Positions 8,042 to 15,514 of a stretch of DNA of 64,000 bases are shown piece by piece. The notes under the pieces are model-generated. The model was not told the DNA's origin. It ran no database searches and saw only the letters and a list, made by a program, of their open reading frames with translations. The DNA lies in the NCBI RefSeq assembly GCF_902459645.1, contig NZ_CABPSK010000007.1, positions 124,001 to 188,000 on the forward strand, given 5' to 3'. The translations under genes and the position numbers were made by a program. Position 1 is the first letter of the stretch. The number at the start of each line of letters is the position of its first letter. Source of the DNA: Pandoraea pneumonica (GTDB lineage: Bacteria > Pseudomonadota > Gammaproteobacteria > Burkholderiales > Burkholderiaceae).

Positions 8042-8074
8042 TTGACACGCCAAATAAACACGCATACAGTATGC
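8042..8074 (+). promoter_or_regulatory. Promoter and operator (site D) of the Rieske operon
   Basis: TTGACA (8042-8047), 17 bp and TACAGT (8065-8070) form a promoter whose -10 box is buried in the best palindrome of the set, GCATACAGTATGC (8062-8074). The Rieske oxygenase start codon lies 57 bp downstream. Confidence 0.65.
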
Positions 8075-8130
8075 GCAAATGCACTGTTGAAAGCGGTGCG
8101 CATCCCACAAAAAAACGGACGGAGACATCC

Positions 8131-9519
8131 ATGCTCAGCGAGGCAAAGAACCAGTTGTTGACGCAGGTCGGGCCAGGCACGCCGATGGGCGATTTGCTGC
8201 GGCGTTACTGGCATCCGATTGGCGCCGAGAGCGAGTTCGACGAGATTTCGGTGCGGCCTGCCCGGCTGTTCGGCGAAGACCTCGTGCTCTACAAGGACCT
8301 GTCGGGCAACTACGGCCTGGTGGATCGTCAATGCCCGCACCGTCGCGCGGATCTGGCCTACGGCTTCGTGGAAAAGTGCGGACTGCGCTGCAACTATCAC
8401 GGCTGGCTGTACGACGAGAAGGGTCAGTGCACCGAGCAGCCGTATGAAGACATTGCCAACCCGCAGGTCCGCCTCAAAGACCGCATCAAGATCAAGTCGT
8501 ACCCGGTGCAGGTCAAGGCCGGCATGATCTGGGCCTACATGGGGCCGCTGCCCGCACCGCTCGTGCCGACGTGGGAGCCCTTCACGTGGGCGAACGGCTT
8601 CCGTCAGGTGGTGATCTCCGAAGTGCCCTGCAACTGGTTCCAGTGCCAGGAAAACTCCATCGACCCCGTGCATTTCGAGTGGATGCATTCGAATTGGAGC
8701 GTGCGGCTGCGCGGCGATACCGGCCCCTACTCCCCGACGCACACCAAGCTCGGCTTCGAGGAATTCGAGTACGGCCTGATCTACAAGCGTGTTCGCGAAG
8801 ACACCGACGAGAAGCATCCGCTGTGGGCCGTGGGGCGTTTGGCGTTGTGGCCGAATGTCTTCTGTTTGGGCGATCACTTCGAATGGCGTGTGCCCATCGA
8901 CGACGAGAACACGCTGTCGATCACCTGGGCCTTCAACCGCGTGCCGCGTGAGCGCGAGCCGTATGTGCAAGAGAAAATCCCAGCGTGGTACGGCCCGGTC
9001 AAAGACGAAGCGACTGGGCAGTGGATCTCCAGCCACGTGATGAATCAGGACTTCGTTGCGTGGGTCGGGCAAGGACGTATTGCCGATCGGACGCAGGAGA
9101 ATCTCGGGGCTAGCGATCGAGGCATCGCGATGTTGCGTCGGCATTTCTTCGATGAACTGGACGCCGTCGCACAGGGCCGAGATCCGAAGGGGCTAGTGCG
9201 CGATGAGGCCAAGAACGTACGCATCGAACTGCCGGTTGCAGCGCGCCGTCTGTTCGTCGACGGGCTGACGCGGGACGAGCTCAAGGCGCATCCGATCATC
9301 GGCAAGCACCTCAAGGAATACGCATTTCAGGCTGGCCAGCCGGAAGCCATCAAGCGCGCGTTCCACGACGCGATGGGCGTGCGTATCGACGCGCAGGGCA
9401 ATGTGGTCGATGCCGATTTGACGGGGCAAGCCGATCAAGCGGGTCAGACCAACTCATTGCACGAGTCGAGTCGGCAGACGTACCCGATTCATCCGATCCG
9501 GGACGAGCGCCATGACTAA
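8131..9519 (+). CDS. Rieske [2Fe-2S] aromatic oxygenase/O-demethylase subunit 1
   Basis: A 462-residue Rieske non-heme iron oxygenase of the phthalate 4,5-dioxygenase/vanillate-DDVA O-demethylase (LigX) group. The N-terminal VGPGTPMGDLLRRYWHP is typical of this group. The Rieske cluster ligands are Cys68-His70 and Cys87-His90. The catalytic iron region reads ENSIDPVHFEWMH, with Asp178, His181 and His186. GGAG lies six bases before the ATG at 8131. The last 30 residues are polar and variable. It overlaps the following extradiol dioxygenase gene by 8 nt, implying translational coupling. Electrons probably come from the reductase at 12990. Hydroxylation versus O-demethylation cannot be decided from sequence. 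Confidence 0.87.
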   Translation: MLSEAKNQLLTQVGPGTPMGDLLRRYWHPIGAESEFDEISVRPARLFGEDLVLYKDLSGNYGLVDRQCPHRRADLAYGFVEKCGLRCNYHGWLYDEKGQCTEQPYEDIANPQVRLKDRIKIKSYPVQVKAGMIWAYMGPLPAPLVPTWEPFTWANGFRQVVISEVPCNWFQCQENSIDPVHFEWMHSNWSVRLRGDTGPYSPTHTKLGFEEFEYGLIYKRVREDTDEKHPLWAVGRLALWPNVFCLGDHFEWRVPIDDENTLSITWAFNRVPREREPYVQEKIPAWYGPVKDEATGQWISSHVMNQDFVAWVGQGRIADRTQENLGASDRGIAMLRRHFFDELDAVAQGRDPKGLVRDEAKNVRIELPVAARRLFVDGLTRDELKAHPIIGKHLKEYAFQAGQPEAIKRAFHDAMGVRIDAQGNVVDADLTGQADQAGQTNSLHESSRQTYPIHPIRDERHD

Positions 9520-10534
9520 GATCGTGCTGGCCATGGGCACGTCCCATGGGCCGATGCTCTCCACCCCACCCGCCGACTGGGATCTGCGCGTACGCGCCGA
9601 CCGGGCCGAGTTAGCGCATCCGTTTCGCGGCCAGACCTACAGCTTCGAGGAACTGATGACGCTGCGTGCGAGCGAAGACCTCGAAGCTCAGGTCACGCTC
9701 CCCGCACGCGAGGCACATGCGGCGCGCTGCAATGCCGCCCTTGAAGTGCTTTCGCAGGCCTTGCATGATGCGGCGCCCGACGTCGTCGTGATCGTCGGCA
9801 ACGATCAGCGCGAAGTCTTCGGGCCCGCGATCACGCCCGCGTTGTGGCTCTATGGCGGCGAGTCCGTTTTCGACGAGCCGGTGAGCGCAGCGCGTCTGGC
9901 GAAGATGCCGCCAGGCATCTCGATCTCGTCGGCGGCCATCAAGCCGGGGGCGCGCACCGAGTACCCAGCGCATGCCCCGCTCGCGCGGCATCTCGCGACG
10001 GCATTCACCGAGTATGGGCACGACATCACGCTCTCGACGGAAGTCCCGCAGCGCGGCAACGACGGCCCGACCGGCATGCCGCACGCCTTCGGCTTCGTCT
10101 ATCAACGGCTCATGCATGGCCGCGTGCCACCGCATGTGCCGATCATGCTCAACACGTTCTATCCGCCCAATCAGCCACGCGCCACGCGCTGTGTCGACCT
10201 TGGGTTGGCCCTGCACGACGCACTGAGCGCGTGGCCTGACGACGTGCGTGTCGCGCTGATCGCATCCGGTGGGTTGAGCCACTTCGTCATCGACGAAGCC
10301 TTCGACCGGGCATTGCTCGACGCGATGGCGCGCGGCGATAACGCGTATCTGCGCAGCATCGACGAGACGTTGCTGCAATCGGGCACGTCGGAAGTAAAGA
10401 ACTGGCTGCCGGTCATTGCCGCGGCGAATGCCGAAGCGATGACGATGCAACTGGTCGACTACGTGCCGTGCTACCGCTCGGCGGCCGGCACGGGCAATGC
10501 CATGGGCTTCGTGCTCTGGCACCCGGCCAACTAA
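9512..10534 (+). CDS. Class III extradiol ring-cleavage dioxygenase (LigB/LigZ/DesZ type), copy 2
   Basis: A 340-residue paralogue of the protein at 2542-3564, with the same landmarks: SHGPM (His12), GNDQRE (from Asn97), PHAFGF (His191), ASGGLSHFVIDE (His257, Glu262) and SEVKNW...VDYVPCYRSAAGTGNAMGF. It also has Gln (residue 99) where most LigB-type enzymes have the second iron-ligand His. The 8-nt overlap with the upstream Rieske gene suggests sequential action: the Rieske product is ring-opened here. Copies 1 and 2 differ clearly in the 105-185 region, so they may cleave different intermediates. Confidence 0.82.
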   Translation: MTKIVLAMGTSHGPMLSTPPADWDLRVRADRAELAHPFRGQTYSFEELMTLRASEDLEAQVTLPAREAHAARCNAALEVLSQALHDAAPDVVVIVGNDQREVFGPAITPALWLYGGESVFDEPVSAARLAKMPPGISISSAAIKPGARTEYPAHAPLARHLATAFTEYGHDITLSTEVPQRGNDGPTGMPHAFGFVYQRLMHGRVPPHVPIMLNTFYPPNQPRATRCVDLGLALHDALSAWPDDVRVALIASGGLSHFVIDEAFDRALLDAMARGDNAYLRSIDETLLQSGTSEVKNWLPVIAAANAEAMTMQLVDYVPCYRSAAGTGNAMGFVLWHPAN

Positions 10535-10597
10535 GGCCATCCGCCGCGCACATTCCGCAGAGAGTGACGCGTCGGCCCCACCTGCAAGGAGGCAGGC

Positions 10598-11875
10598 ATG
10601 CTTTCCAGGCAAGACAACGAAACCCTCACCCGCGTTGGCCCCGGCACGCCCATGGGCGAACTGTTCCGCCGCTTCTGGCTGCCCGCGCTGCTCTCCGACG
10701 AGATCGCCGAGCGTGACGGCGCCCCCGTGCGCTTGCGCTTGTTGTGCGAAGACCTCGTCGCGTTTCGCGATACCGAAGGACGCGTGGGCATCGTGGACGC
10801 GTACTGCGCTCACCGCCGCGCCGGCCTCTTCTTCGGCCGTAACGAAGACTGCGGCTTGCGTTGCGTTTATCACGGCTGGAAGTTCGATGTGAACGGACAG
10901 TGCGTGGAGATGCCCTCCGAGCCGCACGAGAATCCGCAAACGCATAACGTGCGGATCAAGGCGTATCTCACGGCCGAGCGCAACGGTGTGGTGTGGGTGT
11001 ACATGGGGCCGCGCGAGTCGGTGCCCGCGTTGCCGGACTTCGAATGGTCGCGGCTGCCCGAGCGGCAGCACACGGCGACCAAGCGCCTGCAATCGTGCAA
11101 TTGGGCGCAGGCCGTCGAAGGCGGGATCGATTCGAGCCATATCTCGTTCCTGCACAGCCGCACCGAACCGGTGGCAGGGGCGCCGAGCAATCGCTATCAC
11201 GCGTCAGACCGTCATCCGGTGTTCGAAGTCAGCGACGCCGGGCATGGCCTCGTGATCGCGGCACGCCGTCATGCCGAACCCGGCACGTACTACTGGCGCG
11301 TCACGCAATTCCTGCTGCCCTGCTACACGATGATTCCGCCCGTAGGCAATTTTGCGGAGTCCAGCCAAGAGCCGTATGACGGTCACGCCTGGGTGCCCAT
11401 CGATGACGAGACCACGTGGACGTGGTCGTTCAGCGCAAGCCCTGCGCGTGCGTATCGCGACGAGGAAGTCGCGTTTCGCGGTGGACGTCAGGGCTTCTGG
11501 GGCCCCGTCGACGACGGCTACCAGCCGTTGCTGCATCGGGGCAACGACTATGCCATCGACCGGACGCGACAGCGCACGTCCAACTTCACCGGCATCGAGG
11601 GCATCCCGAATCAGGACGCCGCCGTGCAGGAAAGCATGGGGCCCATCGTCGATCGGTCGCAGGAGCGGCTGGGCGCGTCCGATCGCGGCATCGTGCGCTT
11701 TCGCCGGTTGATGCTGGGTCTGGCGCGCGATCTCGCACAAGGGCAGGCGCCCGCCTGTGCGTCCGACGGCGCGGTCTATAACGTTCGTCCCGTGTCGATG
11801 CTGCTGCCGCAGGAAACACCCGTGCTCGAAGGCGCAGCCGCATTACTGCGCGGGGCACCTAGGCAGGCGTCTTGA
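10598..11875 (+). CDS. Rieske [2Fe-2S] aromatic oxygenase/O-demethylase subunit 2
   Basis: A 425-residue Rieske oxygenase, close to phthalate 4,5-dioxygenase oxygenase and LigX-type O-demethylases (VGPGTPMGELFRRFWLPALL at the N-terminus). The cluster ligands are Cys70-His72 and Cys89-His92. The first motif reads CAHRR instead of the more usual CPHRR. The mononuclear iron site is GGIDSSHISFLH, with Asp178, His181 and His186. A perfect AAGGAGG stands six bases before the ATG. It is clearly diverged from the Rieske protein at 8131, mainly after residue 100, which suggests a second substrate or a second step. The LigY/LigJ-like gene follows 76 bp downstream. Confidence 0.87.
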   Translation: MLSRQDNETLTRVGPGTPMGELFRRFWLPALLSDEIAERDGAPVRLRLLCEDLVAFRDTEGRVGIVDAYCAHRRAGLFFGRNEDCGLRCVYHGWKFDVNGQCVEMPSEPHENPQTHNVRIKAYLTAERNGVVWVYMGPRESVPALPDFEWSRLPERQHTATKRLQSCNWAQAVEGGIDSSHISFLHSRTEPVAGAPSNRYHASDRHPVFEVSDAGHGLVIAARRHAEPGTYYWRVTQFLLPCYTMIPPVGNFAESSQEPYDGHAWVPIDDETTWTWSFSASPARAYRDEEVAFRGGRQGFWGPVDDGYQPLLHRGNDYAIDRTRQRTSNFTGIEGIPNQDAAVQESMGPIVDRSQERLGASDRGIVRFRRLMLGLARDLAQGQAPACASDGAVYNVRPVSMLLPQETPVLEGAAALLRGAPRQAS

Positions 11876-11951
11876 CGACGCGCCGCACAAACGAATTGCG
11901 CAATTCCTTTTTCCATCGCAACGCCGTTCCAACCTGACACCGGAGTTCAGC

Positions 11952-12971
11952 ATGATCATCGATTGCCATGCCCACGTAAGCGCACCGACCGAACTGTGGG
12001 CCTATAAGGCCAGCCTGCTGGCGAGCCGTGGCTCGCACGGCCGCGGGCGCATCAATGTTTCCGACGACGAGATTCGCGCCGCCGCCAATCGCGCAGAGAC
12101 GTGGCCGAAGGGGCATCTCGATTACATTCGCGATCACGGCACCGACCTGCAACTGGTCTCGCCGCGCCCTTTCCAGTTGATGCAATCGGAGAAGCCCGCG
12201 AAGCTGGTGCACTGGTTCACCGAAGAATGCAACAACATCATCTATCGCCAGACGCAACTGTTCCCGCAGACGTTCGCCGGTGTCGCCGGTTTGCCGCAAA
12301 CGGCAGGCGACCCCATCGAACAGGCCCTGCCCGAGCTCGAGCGTTGCATCAACGAACTGGGCTTTGCCGGGTGTCTGCTCAACCCCGATCCGTTCGAGAA
12401 CGGTGTCGCCGAAGCGCCGCCGCTGGGTGATCGTTACTGGTATCCGCTGTACGAAAAGTTGTGCGAGCTGGATGTCCCCGCGCACATTCACGGCACCGGA
12501 TCGCGCTCGGAACGCGTGCCGTACTCGTTGCACTTCATCAATGAAGAGACGATTGCCGTGTTCGGCCTGGTGAACTCCGACGTGTTCAAGGACTTCCCGA
12601 ATCTGAAGATCGTCGTGAGCCATGGTGGCGGTGCTGTGCCCTATCAGATTGGCCGCTTCGACGCACCGACGCTGCGCCGCCCGAACGGTCAGCGCTTCTC
12701 GGAGCGTCTGCGCAATTTGTATTTCGACACCGTGCTGTACACCGAAGAGGCGCTTTCGCTGCTCATCAAAACGGTTGGGGTCGATCGCTGCCTGTTTGGC
12801 ACGGAATGCCCCGGCGTCGGCTCGGCGGTCAATCCGGCGACGGGCCGCTCGATGGACGACGTGCGCTCGCTCATCGACAAGCTCGACTGGCTGAGCGCAG
12901 ACGACCGCCGCAAGATCTATGAGGACAACGCGCGTCACGTCTTCCGTCTGCCCGCCAAGGTCGCGGCATAA
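11952..12971 (+). CDS. Amidohydrolase-superfamily meta-cleavage enzyme (LigY/LigJ-like)
   Basis: A 339-residue amidohydrolase-superfamily (ACMSD-like) TIM-barrel enzyme. The metal ligands expected for the LigY/LigJ branch are visible: His6 and His8 (DCHAH), His178 or His180 (AHIHG) and Glu285 (FGTECPG), plus HGGGAVPYQIGRF (from 224). Known relatives are LigY, a Zn-dependent C-C hydrolase of the dehydrodivanillate meta-cleavage product, and LigJ, 4-oxalomesaconate hydratase. From memory the N-terminal and 180-230 segments resemble LigY more. GGAG precedes the ATG at 11952. It lies downstream of two Rieske oxygenases and one extradiol dioxygenase, so it probably acts on a ring-opened product. 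Confidence 0.78.
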   Translation: MIIDCHAHVSAPTELWAYKASLLASRGSHGRGRINVSDDEIRAAANRAETWPKGHLDYIRDHGTDLQLVSPRPFQLMQSEKPAKLVHWFTEECNNIIYRQTQLFPQTFAGVAGLPQTAGDPIEQALPELERCINELGFAGCLLNPDPFENGVAEAPPLGDRYWYPLYEKLCELDVPAHIHGTGSRSERVPYSLHFINEETIAVFGLVNSDVFKDFPNLKIVVSHGGGAVPYQIGRFDAPTLRRPNGQRFSERLRNLYFDTVLYTEEALSLLIKTVGVDRCLFGTECPGVGSAVNPATGRSMDDVRSLIDKLDWLSADDRRKIYEDNARHVFRLPAKVAA

Positions 12972-12989
12972 CCGGCTGCGGGCGACGCC

Positions 12990-13973
12990 ATGAACATGTC
13001 CGACTTCACCGACACGCTAATCGTTAACGTCGCGCGACGCGAGCAGGAGACGGCCGCTATTGCCGTCTTTGAATTGCATGCGTCTGGCGACAGCGCGCTG
13101 CCGCCGTTCACGGCTGGCGCTCATATCGAGTTGTTCCTGCGCGACGGATTATCGCGATGCTATTCGCTACTCAACGATCCGGGCGAGCGGCATCGCTATG
13201 TCATTGGCGTGAACCACGATCCGGCCAGCCGTGGCGGCTCGGCTTTCGTGCACGAGCATCTGCACGAAGGCGCGATGCTCAAGATCAGTGCGCCGCGCAA
13301 TCACTTCCCGCTCGACGAGACCGCCGCGAGCACCGGACATACCGTGCTCGTGGCTGGGGGGATCGGGGTCACGCCGTTGTTGTCGATGGCCGCGCGTCTT
13401 GAAGCCATGCAACGCCCTTGGACGCTGCATTACTGCGCACGTAGTCGGGAGACTGCGGCGTTCGCGGCGCGGCTGGAGCGCAGCGCTTTCGCACACGGGC
13501 GCGTCGAGTGGCACTTCGACCGTGCGCCGGGACAGGGGTCGCTCGACCTCGGGCGGCTTGTCGATGACGTGTCCGCTGGCACGCATCTGTATTGCTGCGG
13601 ACCGTCGCCGATGTTGAAGGCGTTCGAGGCGGAGGTGGCACGTCGCCCCGATTGCCACGGACATGTGGAGTATTTCGCGGGCGTTGGCGCGCCCGAAGGT
13701 TCCGCTGGGCAATACGAAGTGATGCTCGCCAAGAGCGGAAAGATTGTCGTGGTCAAGCCGGGAAAAACGATGCTCGATGCGTTGCTCGACGCCGGTGTGG
13801 ACGCCCCGTATTCTTGTCGCGAAGGCGTTTGCGGGACGTGCGAAGTCGGTGTACTCGAAGGCACACCCGAGCATCGCGACCTCGTGTTGAGTCAAGACGA
13901 ACGGGCCAGCGGTCGCACCGTCATGACCTGCTGCTCCGGCTGCCGGGGCGACCGACTGGTGCTCGATCTGTAG
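12990..13973 (+). CDS. PDR-type oxygenase reductase (FMN, NAD, plant-type [2Fe-2S])
   Basis: A 327-residue phthalate dioxygenase reductase/VanB-type flavoprotein that passes electrons from NAD(P)H to Rieske oxygenases. Its order is a flavin-binding barrel (RCYSLLNDP), an NAD domain (AGGIGVTPLL; CGPSPML) and a C-terminal plant-type ferredoxin with Cys ligands in CREGVCGTC and a later Cys near MTCCSGC. Only 18 bp separate it from the amidohydrolase gene. It is the only reductase in the locus, so it probably serves both Rieske oxygenases. The start may be the second Met at 12996. Confidence 0.9.
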   Translation: MNMSDFTDTLIVNVARREQETAAIAVFELHASGDSALPPFTAGAHIELFLRDGLSRCYSLLNDPGERHRYVIGVNHDPASRGGSAFVHEHLHEGAMLKISAPRNHFPLDETAASTGHTVLVAGGIGVTPLLSMAARLEAMQRPWTLHYCARSRETAAFAARLERSAFAHGRVEWHFDRAPGQGSLDLGRLVDDVSAGTHLYCCGPSPMLKAFEAEVARRPDCHGHVEYFAGVGAPEGSAGQYEVMLAKSGKIVVVKPGKTMLDALLDAGVDAPYSCREGVCGTCEVGVLEGTPEHRDLVLSQDERASGRTVMTCCSGCRGDRLVLDL

Positions 13974-14024
13974 CAACGCCTATCACTATCAATGCGTCCG
14001 GAACAGGACGCTGGAGGAGACGTC

Positions 14025-15485
14025 ATGCAAAGCGGTTTCACTCATACCATCGACGGTCGCGGCGAGCCGAGCGACACCTCGTTCGATGTCATCAATCCGG
14101 GGACAGGCGCGCCGTTTGCCGCGTGTCCGGATGCGTCTCGCGATCAACTGGATCGTGCCGTGGCGGCTGCGCGTCGTGCGTTCGGTACGTGGCGCGAGAC
14201 TACGCCTGCCGAGCGGCGGGACATGCTGCGTGGATTTGCCGAGGCGCTCAAGGGGCGAAGCAAGGAAATCGCCACGTTGCTGACTCGCGAGCAAGGCAAG
14301 CCGTTTGCGCGGGCGCAGGATGAGCTCAATCGTGCGTTCGCCAATCTGGAAGGGCTGCTGGCGATCGATCTGAAACCCGAGTTGTTGCGCGATAACGAGC
14401 GTGGTCACGTCGAGTTGCAATATCACCCGCTTGGGGTCGTCGGCGCGATTACGCCGTGGAATGTGCCCGTGTTGCTCGCGTTGCCGAAGATCACGCAGTC
14501 GCTCTACACGGGTAACACCATCGTGCTCAAGCCGTCGCCGTACACACCGCTCACTACGCTGCTTATTGGCGAGATCGCGCGCGAGCATTTCCCGCCCGGT
14601 GTGGTGAACGTCGTCGCCGGGGGGAATGATCTGGGCGCTTGGATGACGGAGCATCCGGGCATCGACAAGATTTCGTTCACTGGGTCTGTTGCGACCGGTA
14701 AGCGGGTGATGGCGAGTGCGGCCAGCACGCTCAAGCGCGTGACGCTGGAGCTTGGCGGCAACGATGCGGCGATCGTGCTCGATGACATCGATGTGAAGGC
14801 ACTCGCGCCGCGTCTGTTCTGGGCTGCGTTCGGGAACAGCGGTCAGATTTGCATGGCGATCAAGCGTTTGTATGTTCATGAGAAGGTTTATGACGCTTTG
14901 TGTGACGCGTTGGTGGAGATCGCACGCCGGGTGAAAGTTGGTGAAGGCTTCGAAGAGGGTGTGCTGATGGGACCGGTGCAGAACCGCATGCAGTACGAGC
15001 GAGTGCTGGAACTCATCGAGGACACGCGACGCCAGGACGCACGTATTTTGTGTGGCGGCGAAGCGTTGCCGCGCGCTGGGTATTTCATTGCGCCGACCAT
15101 CGTGGCGGATATCGCCGAGGGGACGCGACTGGTGGACGAGGAACCGTTCGGGCCGGTGCTGCCAGTGATTCGGTTCAGCGATGTGGATGATGTGGTGCGG
15201 CGCGCGAATAGCACGCGTTTCGGACTGTCCGGGTCGGTTTGGAGTGCGGATCCTGCGCGTGCGCGAGCGATTGCGCAACGGCTCGAAGTGGGCACGGCGT
15301 GGATTAATCACCACGTCGGCGTGGAATACGACGTGCCGTTCGGTGGCACGAAAGAGTCGGGTATCGGGCGTGAGTACGGCGCGCAAGGGCTGAAGAATTA
15401 CACCGAGACGCGGGCGGTGAGTGTGCCGGTTTTGCCGCCGATGGCGCCGATGGCCCCTGCGGCCCCTACCGCCCCGCAGCGCTGA
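14025..15485 (+). CDS. NAD(P)-dependent aldehyde dehydrogenase
   Basis: A 486-residue ALDH-superfamily enzyme that oxidises an aldehyde to its acid. It has the general-base Glu in LELGGND and the catalytic Cys in NSGQICMA. The cofactor-domain SFTGSVATG and the EEPFGPVLPV segment are also present. GGAGGA precedes the ATG at 14025, which is preferred over an earlier in-frame ATG. The C-terminus carries a short Pro/Met/Ala-rich tail (PMAPMAPAAPTAP). In the locus it could oxidise a semialdehyde intermediate or an aldehyde released by the oxygenases; this is inference. Its 3' half uses more T-ending codons than its neighbours. Confidence 0.88.
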   Translation: MQSGFTHTIDGRGEPSDTSFDVINPGTGAPFAACPDASRDQLDRAVAAARRAFGTWRETTPAERRDMLRGFAEALKGRSKEIATLLTREQGKPFARAQDELNRAFANLEGLLAIDLKPELLRDNERGHVELQYHPLGVVGAITPWNVPVLLALPKITQSLYTGNTIVLKPSPYTPLTTLLIGEIAREHFPPGVVNVVAGGNDLGAWMTEHPGIDKISFTGSVATGKRVMASAASTLKRVTLELGGNDAAIVLDDIDVKALAPRLFWAAFGNSGQICMAIKRLYVHEKVYDALCDALVEIARRVKVGEGFEEGVLMGPVQNRMQYERVLELIEDTRRQDARILCGGEALPRAGYFIAPTIVADIAEGTRLVDEEPFGPVLPVIRFSDVDDVVRRANSTRFGLSGSVWSADPARARAIAQRLEVGTAWINHHVGVEYDVPFGGTKESGIGREYGAQGLKNYTETRAVSVPVLPPMAPMAPAAPTAPQR

Positions 15486-15514
15486 GCGCGCGTACGAATC
15501 GTTCAGGAGAGGAT

